Positions 28,976 through 38,924 are shown, numbered from the stretch's first letter. The stretch is DNA of 61,421 bases from Hyphomicrobiales bacterium (GCA_039973685.1 JBDWKL010000048.1:1-61421), one strand, 5' to 3'. The notes: a model not told the origin generated them from the letters alone. A program made the numbers and translations.

Positions 28976-30091
28976 ATGGCGAAGCTGACCAATTTCAAAC
29001 GCATCGTTGTCAAAATCGGCTCAGCCCTTTTGGTTGACCATTCGACTGGAACGCTCCGACGTGATTGGCTTTTTTCCCTTGCAGACGACATGGCATGGTT
29101 GAAGCAGCAAGGTCTCGACGTCATTGTTGTATCAAGCGGCGCGATTGCCCTTGGCCGCCATGTGTTGGGCCTTCCTGATGGTCCATTGAAGCTTGATGAA
29201 AGTCAGGCAGCCGCAAGTGTCGGGCAAATCGCGTTGGCACCCGCATGGGAAGAAGCACTCAGCAGACATAAAATCACCACGGGTCAGGTTTTGCTAACAT
29301 TGGCTGACACGGAAGAGCGCCGCCGCTATCTCAATGCACGCGCGACCATTGGCACCTTGTTGAAACTTGGGGCCGTGCCAATCATCAACGAGAACGACAC
29401 GGTTGCAACCGCTGAAATTCGCTATGGCGACAATGATCGTCTGGCCGCTCGCGTCGCGACCATGACGGGCGCTGATGGCCTAACGCTGTTGTCTGACATT
29501 GATGGCCTTTACGATGCGCCACCAGCCGACAACCCAAACGCCAAACACATTGCCAAAATCGCACAGATCACCCCTGAGATTGAAGCAATGGCAGGCTCTG
29601 CCGGAAACGCTTATGCATCCGGTGGTATGACCACTAAAATTGAAGCGGCAAAGATAGCAGTCGCAGGCGGCACAACAATGGTGATTGCGTCAGGCCAAGA
29701 ACTGCATCCACTTAAGGCCGTAGAAGACGGCGGACTTTGCACCTTGTTTGAAGCGCAAGAAACGCCACTTGATGCCCGAAAAAAATACATTGCAGGCCAC
29801 CTCGATCCGCATGGAAAATTGATTTTGGATGCGGGAGCTGTGAAAGCACTTAACGCTGGTAAAAGCCTTCTTCCTGCTGGCGTCACAACCATTGAAGGTA
29901 CCTTCGAACGCGGCGATACGGTTTCCATCGCATCCCCAAAAGGCGAAGAAATTGCCCGTGGTCTTGTTGCCTATGATGATCAGGAAGCGGCACAAATTCT
30001 CGGCTGTCAAAGTGGCGACATTGAAAATGTACTTGGATACCCTGGCCGCGCGGTGATGGTTCACCGCGATGATTTGGTGATGATGAGTTAG
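28976..30091 (+). CDS. proB: Glutamate 5-kinase
   Basis: The first enzyme of proline synthesis, 371 residues. It phosphorylates glutamate at the gamma carboxyl. The amino acid kinase domain starts [13 protein letters not shown] and contains [15 protein letters not shown] in the form [13 protein letters not shown], then [18 protein letters not shown] and the [13 protein letters not shown] loop. A C-terminal PUA domain begins near residue 280. It is coupled to obgE by a 2-base gap. proA lies 10 kb away on the minus strand. Confidence 0.96.
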   Translation: MAKLTNFKRIVVKIGSALLVDHSTGTLRRDWLFSLADDMAWLKQQGLDVIVVSSGAIALGRHVLGLPDGPLKLDESQAAASVGQIALAPAWEEALSRHKITTGQVLLTLADTEERRRYLNARATIGTLLKLGAVPIINENDTVATAEIRYGDNDRLAARVATMTGADGLTLLSDIDGLYDAPPADNPNAKHIAKIAQITPEIEAMAGSAGNAYASGGMTTKIEAAKIAVAGGTTMVIASGQELHPLKAVEDGGLCTLFEAQETPLDARKKYIAGHLDPHGKLILDAGAVKALNAGKSLLPAGVTTIEGTFERGDTVSIASPKGEEIARGLVAYDDQEAAQILGCQSGDIENVLGYPGRAVMVHRDDLVMMS

Positions 30092-30164
30092 GTCTGAACC
30101 TAAGATTAAAAACTCGCCGCGAATCGCGCTATATCTCGTTGAGTTAAACATTCGAGATAGCACC

Positions 30165-30782
30165 ATGGCTAAATCCGTTACCGGTCCAGAAATTGAACGC
30201 CTCGTGCAATTGCTCGCCAAGCTTCCGGGCCTTGGCCCACGCTCTGCACGCCGTGCTGTTTTGCATCTGGTAAAAAACAAAGACAAATTACTAACACCGC
30301 TTGCTGGTGCTTTGAACGAAGCCGTCACCACAATCGTTGAATGCGAAAAATGCGGCAACGTCGACACCACCTCTCCTTGCACTATTTGCAACGACCCAAC
30401 GCGCGATCCAAACACGCTGGTGGTTGTTGAAGATGTCTCCGACCTTTGGGCACTCGAACGCGCGACAGCGGTTACAGGCCGCTATCATGTTTTAGGCGGC
30501 ACGCTCTCGCCGCTTGATGGTATTGGCCCTGAAGACCTCAACATTGCAAGCCTGATTACACGGGTTCAAGAAAGCACGAGTGACGCACCAATCAAAGAAG
30601 TCATTCTTGCCGTTAATGCGACCGTCGAAGGGCAAACGACGGCCTATTACATTATGGATCATCTGGCAGAATTTGATGTCTCGGTTTCACGGCTTGCCCA
30701 TGGTGTGCCAGTGGGTGGTGAGCTTGATTATCTGGATGAGGGAACTTTGTCTGCCGCCATTCGCCAGCGCACCTCGCTTTAA
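30165..30782 (+). CDS. recR: Recombination mediator protein RecR
   Basis: A 205-residue DNA repair protein that helps load RecA at gaps with RecF and RecO. The N-terminal helix-hairpin-helix is [20 protein letters not shown]. The C4 zinc finger is [16 protein letters not shown], and the Toprim domain starts [14 protein letters not shown]. In many relatives recR sits behind dnaX and the ybaB gene; here it follows proB by 73 bases without them. Confidence 0.95.
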   Translation: MAKSVTGPEIERLVQLLAKLPGLGPRSARRAVLHLVKNKDKLLTPLAGALNEAVTTIVECEKCGNVDTTSPCTICNDPTRDPNTLVVVEDVSDLWALERATAVTGRYHVLGGTLSPLDGIGPEDLNIASLITRVQESTSDAPIKEVILAVNATVEGQTTAYYIMDHLAEFDVSVSRLAHGVPVGGELDYLDEGTLSAAIRQRTSL

Positions 30783-30811
30783 TGCAGCAAATGCTTTAGG
30801 CGTGTTGGATC

Positions 30812-32143
30812 ATGTCAAAAACGCAAGACCCTTTAAACGTCACTCATAAGACGGTTTTCACCATTGCAGTGCCGATGGGACTTGGCTATTTGACGACGCC
30901 TCTGGTGGGCATTGCAGATACGGCGATTGTTGGCCAATTGGGTCAAGCAGCGCTCATTGGTGGCGTGGCTGTTGCCGCCGCTTTTATCGGCATTCTGCTC
31001 ACCACGTTTAACTTCTTACGCTTTGCAACATCCGCCCTCACCGCTCAAGCTATTGGGCGCAAAGACGGTGAAGAAGTGGTGGGCGTGCTGCTTCGTTCTT
31101 GCTTAATCGGCATCATCGCTGGCCTGCTCATCATTGCTTGCTCGCCGCTCATTTTAAAATACGGCCTCATCATCATGAGCCCGAGCGATGCTGTAGCCGA
31201 CGCAGTGCGGGATTATTTCAATGTCCGCATTTTGGCAACACCGTTTTCCCTGCTCAACTTTGTCTTCTTTGCTTGGTTTGTTGGAACAGATCGCCCAATT
31301 TTAAGCTTCCTCACCCAGACATTTTTAAACGTGCTCAACATCGCTCTCACCTATTATTTCGTGCTGATTGAAGGCATGGGTGTTGAAGGCGCGGCGTGGG
31401 GCACCGTGGTTGCAGAAGCGGTCACCGTCTTGGTGTCAATCTTCTTTGCCATCAAGCCTGTTTCAAAATTTGCAGGCCAACTGTTCGCCATGACATTCCA
31501 TCTACGCAAGCTAACCGCCATGATGATTTTAAACAGCGACATCATGGTGCGCTCATTCTGTCTGCATATAGCCTTCGTCTTTTTCACCCGCCAATCAGCT
31601 CAGCAATCAGACAACATTCTTGCCGCCAATGAAATCTTGCTGCACTTCTTTATGATTGCTGGATATTTCCTCGACGGCTTTGCCGTTGCCGCAGAACAAT
31701 TTGTAGGCCGCGCGATTGGCGCAAAAGATCGAAGCACCTTTAAACGAGCAGTTAGACTGACTGCTTTTTGGAACGTGGTGCAGGCAACCCTTTTATCCTT
31801 GGTGTTTGTCATCTTTGGCAGCTTGATTATCGCCTTCATGACACCCAATGACGAAATCAGAGCCATTGCCGCCATCTATTTAATCTGGGCAGTAATCACA
31901 CCATTGGTCGGTGTTGCAGCTTTTCAAATGGACGGTATTTTCATTGGCGCCACATGGTCACGAGACATGCGCAACACGATGATCATGTCAGTCGTTTTAA
32001 TGATCATTGCCTATTACGTCTTCTTCCCAATCTTAGGCAATCACGGGCTTTGGCTCGCGCTCAACATATTCCTCGGTTTAAGAGGCTTGCTGCTCTACCT
32101 CAGATTAAAAGGCCGCGAGAACGCGACTTTTAGGGCGGACTAG
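30812..32143 (+). CDS. MATE family efflux transporter (DinF-like)
   Basis: A 443-residue membrane protein with about 12 hydrophobic helices in two similar halves, typical of MATE transporters that use Na+ or H+ to export organic cations. The first half opens FTIAVPMGLGYLTTPLVGIADTAIVGQLG (in pieces), and the second half has NEILLHFFMIAGYFLDGFAVAAEQFVGRAIGA. The NorM/DinF branch cannot be split further by eye, but the Asp-containing IADTAIVG is usual for DinF types. It overlaps pyrD tail to tail by 4 bases. Confidence 0.9.
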   Translation: MSKTQDPLNVTHKTVFTIAVPMGLGYLTTPLVGIADTAIVGQLGQAALIGGVAVAAAFIGILLTTFNFLRFATSALTAQAIGRKDGEEVVGVLLRSCLIGIIAGLLIIACSPLILKYGLIIMSPSDAVADAVRDYFNVRILATPFSLLNFVFFAWFVGTDRPILSFLTQTFLNVLNIALTYYFVLIEGMGVEGAAWGTVVAEAVTVLVSIFFAIKPVSKFAGQLFAMTFHLRKLTAMMILNSDIMVRSFCLHIAFVFFTRQSAQQSDNILAANEILLHFFMIAGYFLDGFAVAAEQFVGRAIGAKDRSTFKRAVRLTAFWNVVQATLLSLVFVIFGSLIIAFMTPNDEIRAIAAIYLIWAVITPLVGVAAFQMDGIFIGATWSRDMRNTMIMSVVLMIIAYYVFFPILGNHGLWLALNIFLGLRGLLLYLRLKGRENATFRAD

Positions 32144-33225
32144 TCGCCTTTTAGCAAGCGCTCAGTATCGATTGAAACAAGGTCAGCAACGCTCGATACT
32201 TTTTCCATACGCACAGCTTCTTCAAGCGTATCTTTGATCTCATCAATCAAATCGAAACCGCCGTAAATGAGGCCCGTATAGACCTGCAACAAATTCGCGC
32301 CTGCTTTCATTTTCTGCAATGCGCTGGCACCATCCGTGATACCGCCAACACCGATAATCGGCATGTTGGGCCCAACAGCGCGGCGCATTTTTGCAAGCAC
32401 CAAAGTAGAAGCGTCAAACACCGGCGCGCCAGAAAGACCACCCGCTTCTTCGGCCAATTCATGCCCTGCAATTTTCTCACGTGATACTGTGGTGTTAGAC
32501 ACGATCAAGCCTTCAATACCGCTATCCAACACTTCACCCGCAATCTCATCGATTTCGCGGTCTGAAACGTCGGGCGCGATCTTCAAGAAAATGGGCGCTT
32601 TATATCCGACCTCAACAGCCACTTCATCACGCTCCGCTCTGATCGAGGTTAGAAGCTGACGAAGCGCTTCCGCCCCTTGCAAATCCCGCAGGCCCGGCGT
32701 GTTGGGTGACGAAATATTCGCGGTGAAATAAGTCGCCACATCAGCAAATTTTCGAATGCCTTTGATGTAGTCGTCAATAAAATCATCCGAGGTTTTATTC
32801 GCCCCAATATTGACGCCTACAATGCCACCTTTTTTGCGACGTTGCACAAGGCGCTTTTTAACAACATCATGGCCTTCATTATTAAAACCAAGTCGATTGA
32901 TAACAGCCTTTTCGTCAGGCAACCGAAACACACGAGGTTTCGGGTTCCCCTCTTGCGGCAAAGGCGTCACGGTGCCGACTTCTGAAAAGCCCATACCGCG
33001 CCTCATCAACGCATCTGGCACTTCTGCGTTTTTATCAAAACCAGCTGCAATACCCAGTGGGTTTGGAAAGGTAATGCCCGCAACATCAGAACGCAGCACA
33101 ACACTATCTATGCGTTTAGTGGCTTTCACCGCGCCACGTTTCAGCGCTTTCACGCCCGCCAAATGCGCGCGCTCTGCATTCAATTTCATCAAGCCCAAAC
33201 GGGCGAGGTTTTCGAGAAAACTCAT
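32140..33225 (-). CDS. pyrD: Dihydroorotate dehydrogenase (quinone)
   Basis: A class 2, membrane-attached enzyme of pyrimidine synthesis with 361 residues that oxidises dihydroorotate with FMN and passes electrons to quinone. The N-terminal helical extension (about 1-40) is that of the quinone-linked class. NPLGIAAGFDKNAEV, VGTVTPLPQEGNPKPRVFRL and the catalytic serine in SSPNTPGLRDLQG follow. Near the C-terminus IIGVGGITDGASALQKMKAGA binds FMN phosphate. The DUF952 gene lies 4 bases upstream, so the two are co-transcribed. Confidence 0.96.
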   Translation of the reverse strand: MSFLENLARLGLMKLNAERAHLAGVKALKRGAVKATKRIDSVVLRSDVAGITFPNPLGIAAGFDKNAEVPDALMRRGMGFSEVGTVTPLPQEGNPKPRVFRLPDEKAVINRLGFNNEGHDVVKKRLVQRRKKGGIVGVNIGANKTSDDFIDDYIKGIRKFADVATYFTANISSPNTPGLRDLQGAEALRQLLTSIRAERDEVAVEVGYKAPIFLKIAPDVSDREIDEIAGEVLDSGIEGLIVSNTTVSREKIAGHELAEEAGGLSGAPVFDASTLVLAKMRRAVGPNMPIIGVGGITDGASALQKMKAGANLLQVYTGLIYGGFDLIDEIKDTLEEAVRMEKVSSVADLVSIDTERLLKGD

Positions 33226-33229
33226 GGTT

Positions 33230-33571
33230 CTAGTTCATCTCCGGAAAATCATGGTTGCCATCTTCTTTGAGCGGTAGTGGTTTGACCCATTCAACAACGC
33301 TAACATCAAGCGCACCATAAAGATGAGGAAACAATGCGCCACCACGGGATGGTTCCCATTTCAACCCATCGCCAAGCTGGTCGCCTTCAACTGCAATCAA
33401 GAGCAAATCCTCTTGCCCACTAAAATGCTTCGCCGCCGTCTCTCGTGCCTGCTCAGCCGTGGAGAAATGAATATAGCCGTCGCTATGGTCAATCGGTGCG
33501 CCATCAAACACACCCTTAACTTCTGCTTGCTGCCAAAGCGCCTGCGGGCAAATTTTATAAATTACCGTCAT
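33230..33571 (-). CDS. DUF952 family protein
   Basis: A 113-residue cytosolic protein matching the DUF952 family: VIYKICPQALWQQAEVKG, then APIDHSDGYIHFSTAEQARET and WEPSRGGALFPHLYGALD. The conserved DGYIHFS and FPHLYG stretches are the family core. The fold resembles ADP-ribosyl-binding or transferase-like small proteins, but no activity is known. It sits 4 bases ahead of pyrD, a pairing common in alphaproteobacteria. Confidence 0.88.
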   Translation of the reverse strand: MTVIYKICPQALWQQAEVKGVFDGAPIDHSDGYIHFSTAEQARETAAKHFSGQEDLLLIAVEGDQLGDGLKWEPSRGGALFPHLYGALDVSVVEWVKPLPLKEDGNHDFPEMN

Positions 33572-33731
33572 CGTTCCAATATCTGCTCAATTTGAGGATG
33601 CATTGCAAAGGCCATGCCCTACCGCTTTTGTCAATCCAAACAACTTGCTGTATATTATGGTTAACAAAAACTGAATGATAGGATTTCAGCGTATTTTGCT
33701 GACTTACTGACCCTATCGACACGGGATCGAA

Positions 33732-34133
33732 ATGCTGAAGCCTAAAACATATCTAACCACGTTTCTCGTCTTTGGCTTACTGTTTAGCCAAATGGCATCT
33801 GCCCACACTAAATATGAAGTGAGGGAAATAGAAAACGGTGGCTATATGCTGCTCAACACCGTTACCGGTGATTTGAATGTTTGTGAGCGGCAGCATGATG
33901 GCTATCGCTGTGAGAACTTTGTTCCTTTGTCTGATGAGTTGATAGAGGCAAAAAGCACGCCGTCTGATTGGCATAGTGCTTTCAAAACGACCTTCCAAAA
34001 CGCCGTTTTAAAGGCGCGCAGTGGACTATTGTTTTTACTGGCAGAAGAAAATTTTGAAGGCATCACCAATCTGTCAAAAGAAGCCTTCAATCGGCTGTTC
34101 ATCTTCACCGACCAATTAAAAGCACGCAGCTAG
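33732..34133 (+). CDS. Small exported protein of unknown function
   Basis: A 133-residue protein with a signal peptide ending near QMASAHT. The mature part starts with a short beta-like region that has a Cys pair (NVCERQHDGYRCENF), then a helical, amphipathic second half. No family recognised. Three bases separate it from the next small membrane protein gene, so the two are likely made together. They may form an envelope pair, but that is inference. Confidence 0.65.
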   Translation: MLKPKTYLTTFLVFGLLFSQMASAHTKYEVREIENGGYMLLNTVTGDLNVCERQHDGYRCENFVPLSDELIEAKSTPSDWHSAFKTTFQNAVLKARSGLLFLLAEENFEGITNLSKEAFNRLFIFTDQLKARS

Positions 34134-34135
34134 CA

Positions 34136-34462
34136 ATGGCGATCTCACTGACAAGAATAATAATTGCTCTTTTGGGGATCGGTTTAACCGTTCTCATCAT
34201 CCTTGCAGTTTTCGAAGCTCCCATTAATGAGAGCTTTGTAAGAATTACACAGGATTTTTGGGGTTGGAGCGCCTTCGTCGACCTTTATCTAGGCTTTATT
34301 TTGATCGCAATCATCATTGCCGCCTTTGAAGAAAACAAAATTGTTGCAGCCTTCTGGATTTTGCCAGTATTCTTTTTGGGCAATATTTGGTCAGCATTGT
34401 GGTTCGTGCTCAAACTACCAACACTTGCAAATCGCCTAAAAAGGCACGCAATACCTAAGTGA
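34136..34462 (+). CDS. Small membrane protein with three predicted helices
   Basis: A 108-residue protein with hydrophobic segments at about residues 5-25, 40-60 and 67-90 and a basic C-terminal tail ending LKRHAIPK. No named family is recognised; the layout resembles small DUF1475/DUF2834-like membrane proteins. It follows the exported protein gene by 3 bases. Confidence 0.62.
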   Translation: MAISLTRIIIALLGIGLTVLIILAVFEAPINESFVRITQDFWGWSAFVDLYLGFILIAIIIAAFEENKIVAAFWILPVFFLGNIWSALWFVLKLPTLANRLKRHAIPK

Positions 34463-34483
34463 ACGCTCATTAATTAAGCGAAA

Positions 34484-34497
34484 GCACAAATTTGTGC
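34484..34497. promoter_or_regulatory. 14-base perfect palindrome upstream of the LuxR-type regulator gene
   Basis: GCACAAATTTGTGC is its own reverse complement. It lies 79 bases before the response regulator start and 22 bases after the preceding stop. It could be a dimeric regulator site; the owner is unknown. Confidence 0.4.
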
Positions 34498-34575
34498 CAT
34501 CTACCACTTTTTCATGATTGCGCTAGGTAAAGTTTCTGCGATATTGTGCACACTTAGCGGGAGGGCTAAATTTTG

Positions 34576-35217
34576 ATGACAGCACCATGCATAGTGGTTG
34601 CAGATGACCATCCTTTATTCAGGGATGCGCTATCTGGCATCATATCTGTTGGCTTCTCTGGAGCCTCAGTTGTTTCAGCAGAAGACCTAACAACGACCAT
34701 TAAAGCACTTGAAGAAACTGCCGATGTGGACTTGGTATTGTTGGACCTTAACATGCCAGGCGTTCAAGGTTTTTCAGGCCTGATTTTTTTGCGCGGCCAA
34801 TATCCGACAATTCCAATCATCGTGGTTTCTGGTAGCGAGGACCTTGATACGATCCGCCGTTCAGTTTCGCTCGGCGCATCAGGGTTCATTCCAAAATCTA
34901 GTGATACAGACACAATCAAAAGTGCAATGAATAATGTGCTTAATGGTGGTGTTTGGGTACCCGATCAAGCAGCTATTGATAATGAAACTGAAGATGATGA
35001 GTTGCTCGAAATAGCGTCGCGTCTTTCAACCCTGACACCGCAACAAATGCGAGTGTTGATGATGTTGAAAGAAGGCCTGCTCAACAAGCAAATCGCTTAT
35101 GAGTTGACCGTGTCTGAGGCAACAGTAAAAGCCCATGTATCAGCGATTTTACAAAAGCTCGATGTAAACAGCCGCACGCAAGCTGTTATCGTTGCATCCA
35201 AAATCGCCACAACTTAA
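34576..35217 (+). CDS. Two-component response regulator, NarL/LuxR family
   Basis: A 213-residue DNA-binding response regulator. The receiver domain has the acidic pair in VVADDHPLF, the phospho-acceptor Asp in LVLLDLNMPGV and the Lys in GFIPKSSD. The C-terminal LuxR helix-turn-helix (about residues 150-210) includes LTPQQMRVLMMLKEGLLNKQ and VSEATVKAHVSAILQKLDV. It lies tail to tail with a giant hybrid histidine kinase gene 37 bases away, the likely partner. A TTG directly before the ATG could also start translation. Confidence 0.9.
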   Translation: MTAPCIVVADDHPLFRDALSGIISVGFSGASVVSAEDLTTTIKALEETADVDLVLLDLNMPGVQGFSGLIFLRGQYPTIPIIVVSGSEDLDTIRRSVSLGASGFIPKSSDTDTIKSAMNNVLNGGVWVPDQAAIDNETEDDELLEIASRLSTLTPQQMRVLMMLKEGLLNKQIAYELTVSEATVKAHVSAILQKLDVNSRTQAVIVASKIATT

Positions 35218-35254
35218 AATCACCAGAAGCAGGACCTAGGGTCAAGGCCGTAGC

Positions 35255-38200
35255 CTATTCAGCAGCAACCCGCGTTAAACGCCATTGCGACAATAGGGCA
35301 CGAAGTGCTGCTGGCTTCAACGGTTTGCGCAAGACCAGTATTGCGCGCTCTTCAGCCGTATTTTGCACAGCACGTGAGCGATCCGCAGTCAGCAAAATAC
35401 TCGGCAAGTCGGCGCGATGGCGATTGCGGCATTCTTCAATCACATCAATGCCGGTTCCAACATCAAGGTGATAATCTGCAATAATTCCATCTGGCACATC
35501 GCCATGTTCATCAATCACATCGAGAGCGTTTTTGAGGCTGTCAGCTGTCAAAACAGTGCAATCCCATCCAGACAACATCGAACGCATGCCCTTCAAAATT
35601 TCAGGTTCATTATCAATACATAAAATAACAAGCCCGTTTAGCTGAGCGCTGACAGGTGACGGCGCAACAAGCTCTTTGCTCGCCTTATCAATATTGGCAG
35701 GCTTCGCAACACTCTTAACCCCAACAGAAAATTTGGAGCCTTGTCCAAGTTCAGATTCAAACTCAATCGGATGGTTTAAAACCTTCGAAATACGCTCCAC
35801 AATTGACAAACCAAGCCCTAAGCCAGATGCAGCTCTCGCGCCATCTTCAAGGCGGTGGAATTCTCTAAAAATATCTCCACGATGGGTTTCGGCTATGCCT
35901 TGTCCCGTATCAGTCACCTCAATCACAAAGTCATTTTTCGAACCTTTTGCCGCAACCAACACCTTACCCGTTTCTGTGTATTTGATGGCGTTCGAAATTA
36001 AGTTTTGTAACAATCGGCGAAGCAGCCGTTCATCGGAATTCACAAAGGCTGCAGAGTGAGAAATGGTAAGCGATAAGTCCTTCTCCATTGCTTGGGGTGC
36101 GAATTCAACTTCCAATTGATCAAACACATCTTGAATAGCGAAGATGGCAAATCGCGGTTTTAGGGCACCCGTGTCCAGCCGACCAATATCAAGAACGGCA
36201 CCTAAGATATCTTCCACGCCACCCAGCGACGCATTGATCTTTTGGACATATTCTTCCGTCACCTGATCGCCGTCCCGTGTCGCTCTATCTGCTAACGTTG
36301 TGGCGTATAAACGTGCAGCATTGAGAGGTTGCAAGATGTCGTGTCCAGCAGCGGCCAGAAAACGCGTCTTGCCTATATTAGCGTCATCGGCTTCAGCCTT
36401 CGCATCAGTCAATTCACTATTGAGATACATCAATTCTTCTGTCCGCGTTCTAACCCGTGCTTCCAACGTTTCATTTGATCGTGTCAGCGCTTCTTCATTC
36501 AATATACGGTTGGTAATATCGTTGATAGACAGCACAAAACCACCTTCAGGCATCGGCTTAGTACGCACTTCAACCGCACGACGGGCGATTGCAAGGCGCT
36601 CTGTGATAACCTCAGTACTGCCACTATAAGAAGCAATACGACTTGCAATGTCCCCCTCAATCGAACCAAGACCAAATTCGCCTGCTTCTGCCATATGTCG
36701 CAAAATTCGGCCAAGCGACGTGCCCACCTCCCCAAACTCAACAGGCAAATCCAAGATGGTGCGGAAGTTTCTGTTCCAACAGGTAAGCCGTAAATCAGAA
36801 TCAAACACGGCCAAGCCCTGTTCAACCTCATCAATCGCAACTTGCAAAAGTTCGCGGTTATATTGAATGGCCGCGGTTGCTTCATCCAACAATTGCACCG
36901 CTTCTTGCGGGTCTGCCCTTTGCCTGCTGATTAACAATGTCATGACAAGACGCGCAGACGATGCACCAATGGCAGAAGCGAGCAATTGCTCAGCAAAACG
37001 CAATAGCGGCACATCGGCAATATTGTCAGGATTGAGAACCAAGGAGTTTTCACGCGCGAAACGATCAAAGGAGCGCGCGACCCGTTCTTGGCCAAGATAA
37101 TGACCAACTGTGTCCTGCAACTCACCCACCTTAATTGGCGTATGCCAGCGCTTATAAACATGTGAAGGCACATAACTACGCGCCACGAAAACATCTGATT
37201 GAAGCCGTTCAATTGGCGATTGTGTGGTCATAAGAGAGACCACAACAAACAAAAGGCTATTCACACCAAGCGACCAAAGCGTCCCATGCATAAGAGGCGA
37301 AAACTCGGTGCCAAACAAAGCTCTCGGTTTCAAGGCTTCAATGCCGAAAGGGCCGTTCGCAAGAATAGACGGGTCGATCAAACCTGAATCGACAAAAGTT
37401 GGTAAAATCAACGTGTAAGCCCAAAGCAAAAAGCCAACACCCATTGAGGCAATAGCGCCTCTTGATGTTGCCCGCTTCCAAAAAAGCCCACCAAAGAAGG
37501 CCGGGGCAAGTTGTGCAGCAGCCGCGAATGACAAAATACCGATAGACACCAAAGCCGCCGTATCACCCGCCACGCGGTAATAAACATAAGCAAGCAGAAT
37601 AATCAGGAAGATCGCCCCTCGGCGAATATTCAAGATCAAGCCGTACATGTCACGATAAGGAATAACGCGGTTTGATGAACGGCGAACAATCCACGGCACA
37701 ACAATGTCATTAGACACCATGATCGCAAGGGCAACTGTCGCAACAATCACCATCGCGGTCGCCGCCGATAGCCCGCCTAGAAATGCCACAATGGATATGA
37801 AATCCGCCCCATGTGAAAGAGGCAAAGCAAGCACAAATGAATCTTCATTGACCGCCGTATCGAATGACAACAAGCCAGCCAAAGCAATCGGCGCTACAAA
37901 CAAATTGATCAAAATCAAATAAAGCGGAAACAACCAAATTGCGCGACGAGACTCATTGCCGCCGTTACTTTCCACCACCATTACATGAAATTGCCTTGGG
38001 AGAATAAAGAACGCACCAAAACTCAATATCGCAAAGCTAATCCATAAACCGTCACCCTGCTCTTGTATCAATGAGCGATATAATACTCCGCTTTCCTCGC
38101 CTTGCTGATAAAGGTCACCTGGACCATCAAACATGAACCAAGTGACGTAAATACCAACCGCCAAAAAAGCGACAAGCTTGATGACGGATTCAGTCGCGAC

Positions 38201-38827
38201 TGCGAGCATCAAACCATTTTGGTGTTCCGTTGCATCCGTGTGACGTGCCCCAAACAAAATCGCAAAAGCCGCCATAGAGATCGCAATCAACAAAGGCAAA
38301 TCACTGAAAAACGGGATGCTAGCCTCATTAGATAGCGTTTGATCACTCACCATAATCGCGACAGATGTTGAAAGCGCCTTTAACTGCAAAGCGATGTAGG
38401 GAACCGTACCAATCACAGCAATCAAGGTCGCGATCACAGCAACCGATTGCCGCTTGCCATATCTTGAGGCCAAAAAGTCAGCAATTGAAGTGATGCGTTC
38501 TTCTTTTGATAGCCTAATGATCCGGCGAAGAAGCGGATAACCAACAGTCACCAAAAGAACGGGACAGATATAAATCGCAAGGAAATCAAAACCTGAACGG
38601 GCCGCCACACCAACCGAGCCAAAGAACGTCCAAGAGGTGCAATACACAGCAATAGACAGAGCATAAATCGTCGGGCGCCAGCGCAACCAACGCTCAGAGC
38701 CTGCCTGCCTGTCGCCATAGGTCGCGACCAAAAACAGAAAGCCCATATAAACAAGCGAGATCAGCGCGATGGCTAATCCGCTGGTTAAATCAATTTTCCC
38801 AAATGTCGCAAGCAGGTCGCTCATCAT
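35255..38827 (-). CDS. Hybrid sensor histidine kinase with sodium/solute symporter-like N-terminal domain
   Basis: A 1190-residue membrane protein. The first 500 or so residues form about 13 membrane helices of the sodium:solute symporter type (GYPLLRRIIRLSKEERITSI, FLASRYGKRQ). A PAS-like region (about 650-770), a short coiled coil, and a HisKA domain with GHDILQPLNAARL follow. The ATPase domain has NLISNAIKYT, DTGQGI and GLGLGLSIVERI. A C-terminal receiver has its Asp in IIADYHLD and Lys in LRKPLKP. This is the CbrA/NahK-type layout, in which transport or a substrate may set kinase activity. The convergent LuxR-type regulator is a likely target. Ligand unknown. Confidence 0.92.
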   Translation of the reverse strand: MMSDLLATFGKIDLTSGLAIALISLVYMGFLFLVATYGDRQAGSERWLRWRPTIYALSIAVYCTSWTFFGSVGVAARSGFDFLAIYICPVLLVTVGYPLLRRIIRLSKEERITSIADFLASRYGKRQSVAVIATLIAVIGTVPYIALQLKALSTSVAIMVSDQTLSNEASIPFFSDLPLLIAISMAAFAILFGARHTDATEHQNGLMLAVATESVIKLVAFLAVGIYVTWFMFDGPGDLYQQGEESGVLYRSLIQEQGDGLWISFAILSFGAFFILPRQFHVMVVESNGGNESRRAIWLFPLYLILINLFVAPIALAGLLSFDTAVNEDSFVLALPLSHGADFISIVAFLGGLSAATAMVIVATVALAIMVSNDIVVPWIVRRSSNRVIPYRDMYGLILNIRRGAIFLIILLAYVYYRVAGDTAALVSIGILSFAAAAQLAPAFFGGLFWKRATSRGAIASMGVGFLLWAYTLILPTFVDSGLIDPSILANGPFGIEALKPRALFGTEFSPLMHGTLWSLGVNSLLFVVVSLMTTQSPIERLQSDVFVARSYVPSHVYKRWHTPIKVGELQDTVGHYLGQERVARSFDRFARENSLVLNPDNIADVPLLRFAEQLLASAIGASSARLVMTLLISRQRADPQEAVQLLDEATAAIQYNRELLQVAIDEVEQGLAVFDSDLRLTCWNRNFRTILDLPVEFGEVGTSLGRILRHMAEAGEFGLGSIEGDIASRIASYSGSTEVITERLAIARRAVEVRTKPMPEGGFVLSINDITNRILNEEALTRSNETLEARVRTRTEELMYLNSELTDAKAEADDANIGKTRFLAAAGHDILQPLNAARLYATTLADRATRDGDQVTEEYVQKINASLGGVEDILGAVLDIGRLDTGALKPRFAIFAIQDVFDQLEVEFAPQAMEKDLSLTISHSAAFVNSDERLLRRLLQNLISNAIKYTETGKVLVAAKGSKNDFVIEVTDTGQGIAETHRGDIFREFHRLEDGARAASGLGLGLSIVERISKVLNHPIEFESELGQGSKFSVGVKSVAKPANIDKASKELVAPSPVSAQLNGLVILCIDNEPEILKGMRSMLSGWDCTVLTADSLKNALDVIDEHGDVPDGIIADYHLDVGTGIDVIEECRNRHRADLPSILLTADRSRAVQNTAEERAILVLRKPLKPAALRALLSQWRLTRVAAE

Positions 38828-38924
38828 TACTCAAATCACACAATCAAAGGCATTCCGCAATTTTGTAGCACATTTTCAATCAAGCGCACAAAACAGCGTT
38901 AATCGAAAGTTAAAATAGGGCTTC

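Noticed and set aside
29690-30415. 241-residue open frame opposite proB and recR
   Set aside because: It crosses two real genes on the other strand and has a meaningless translation.
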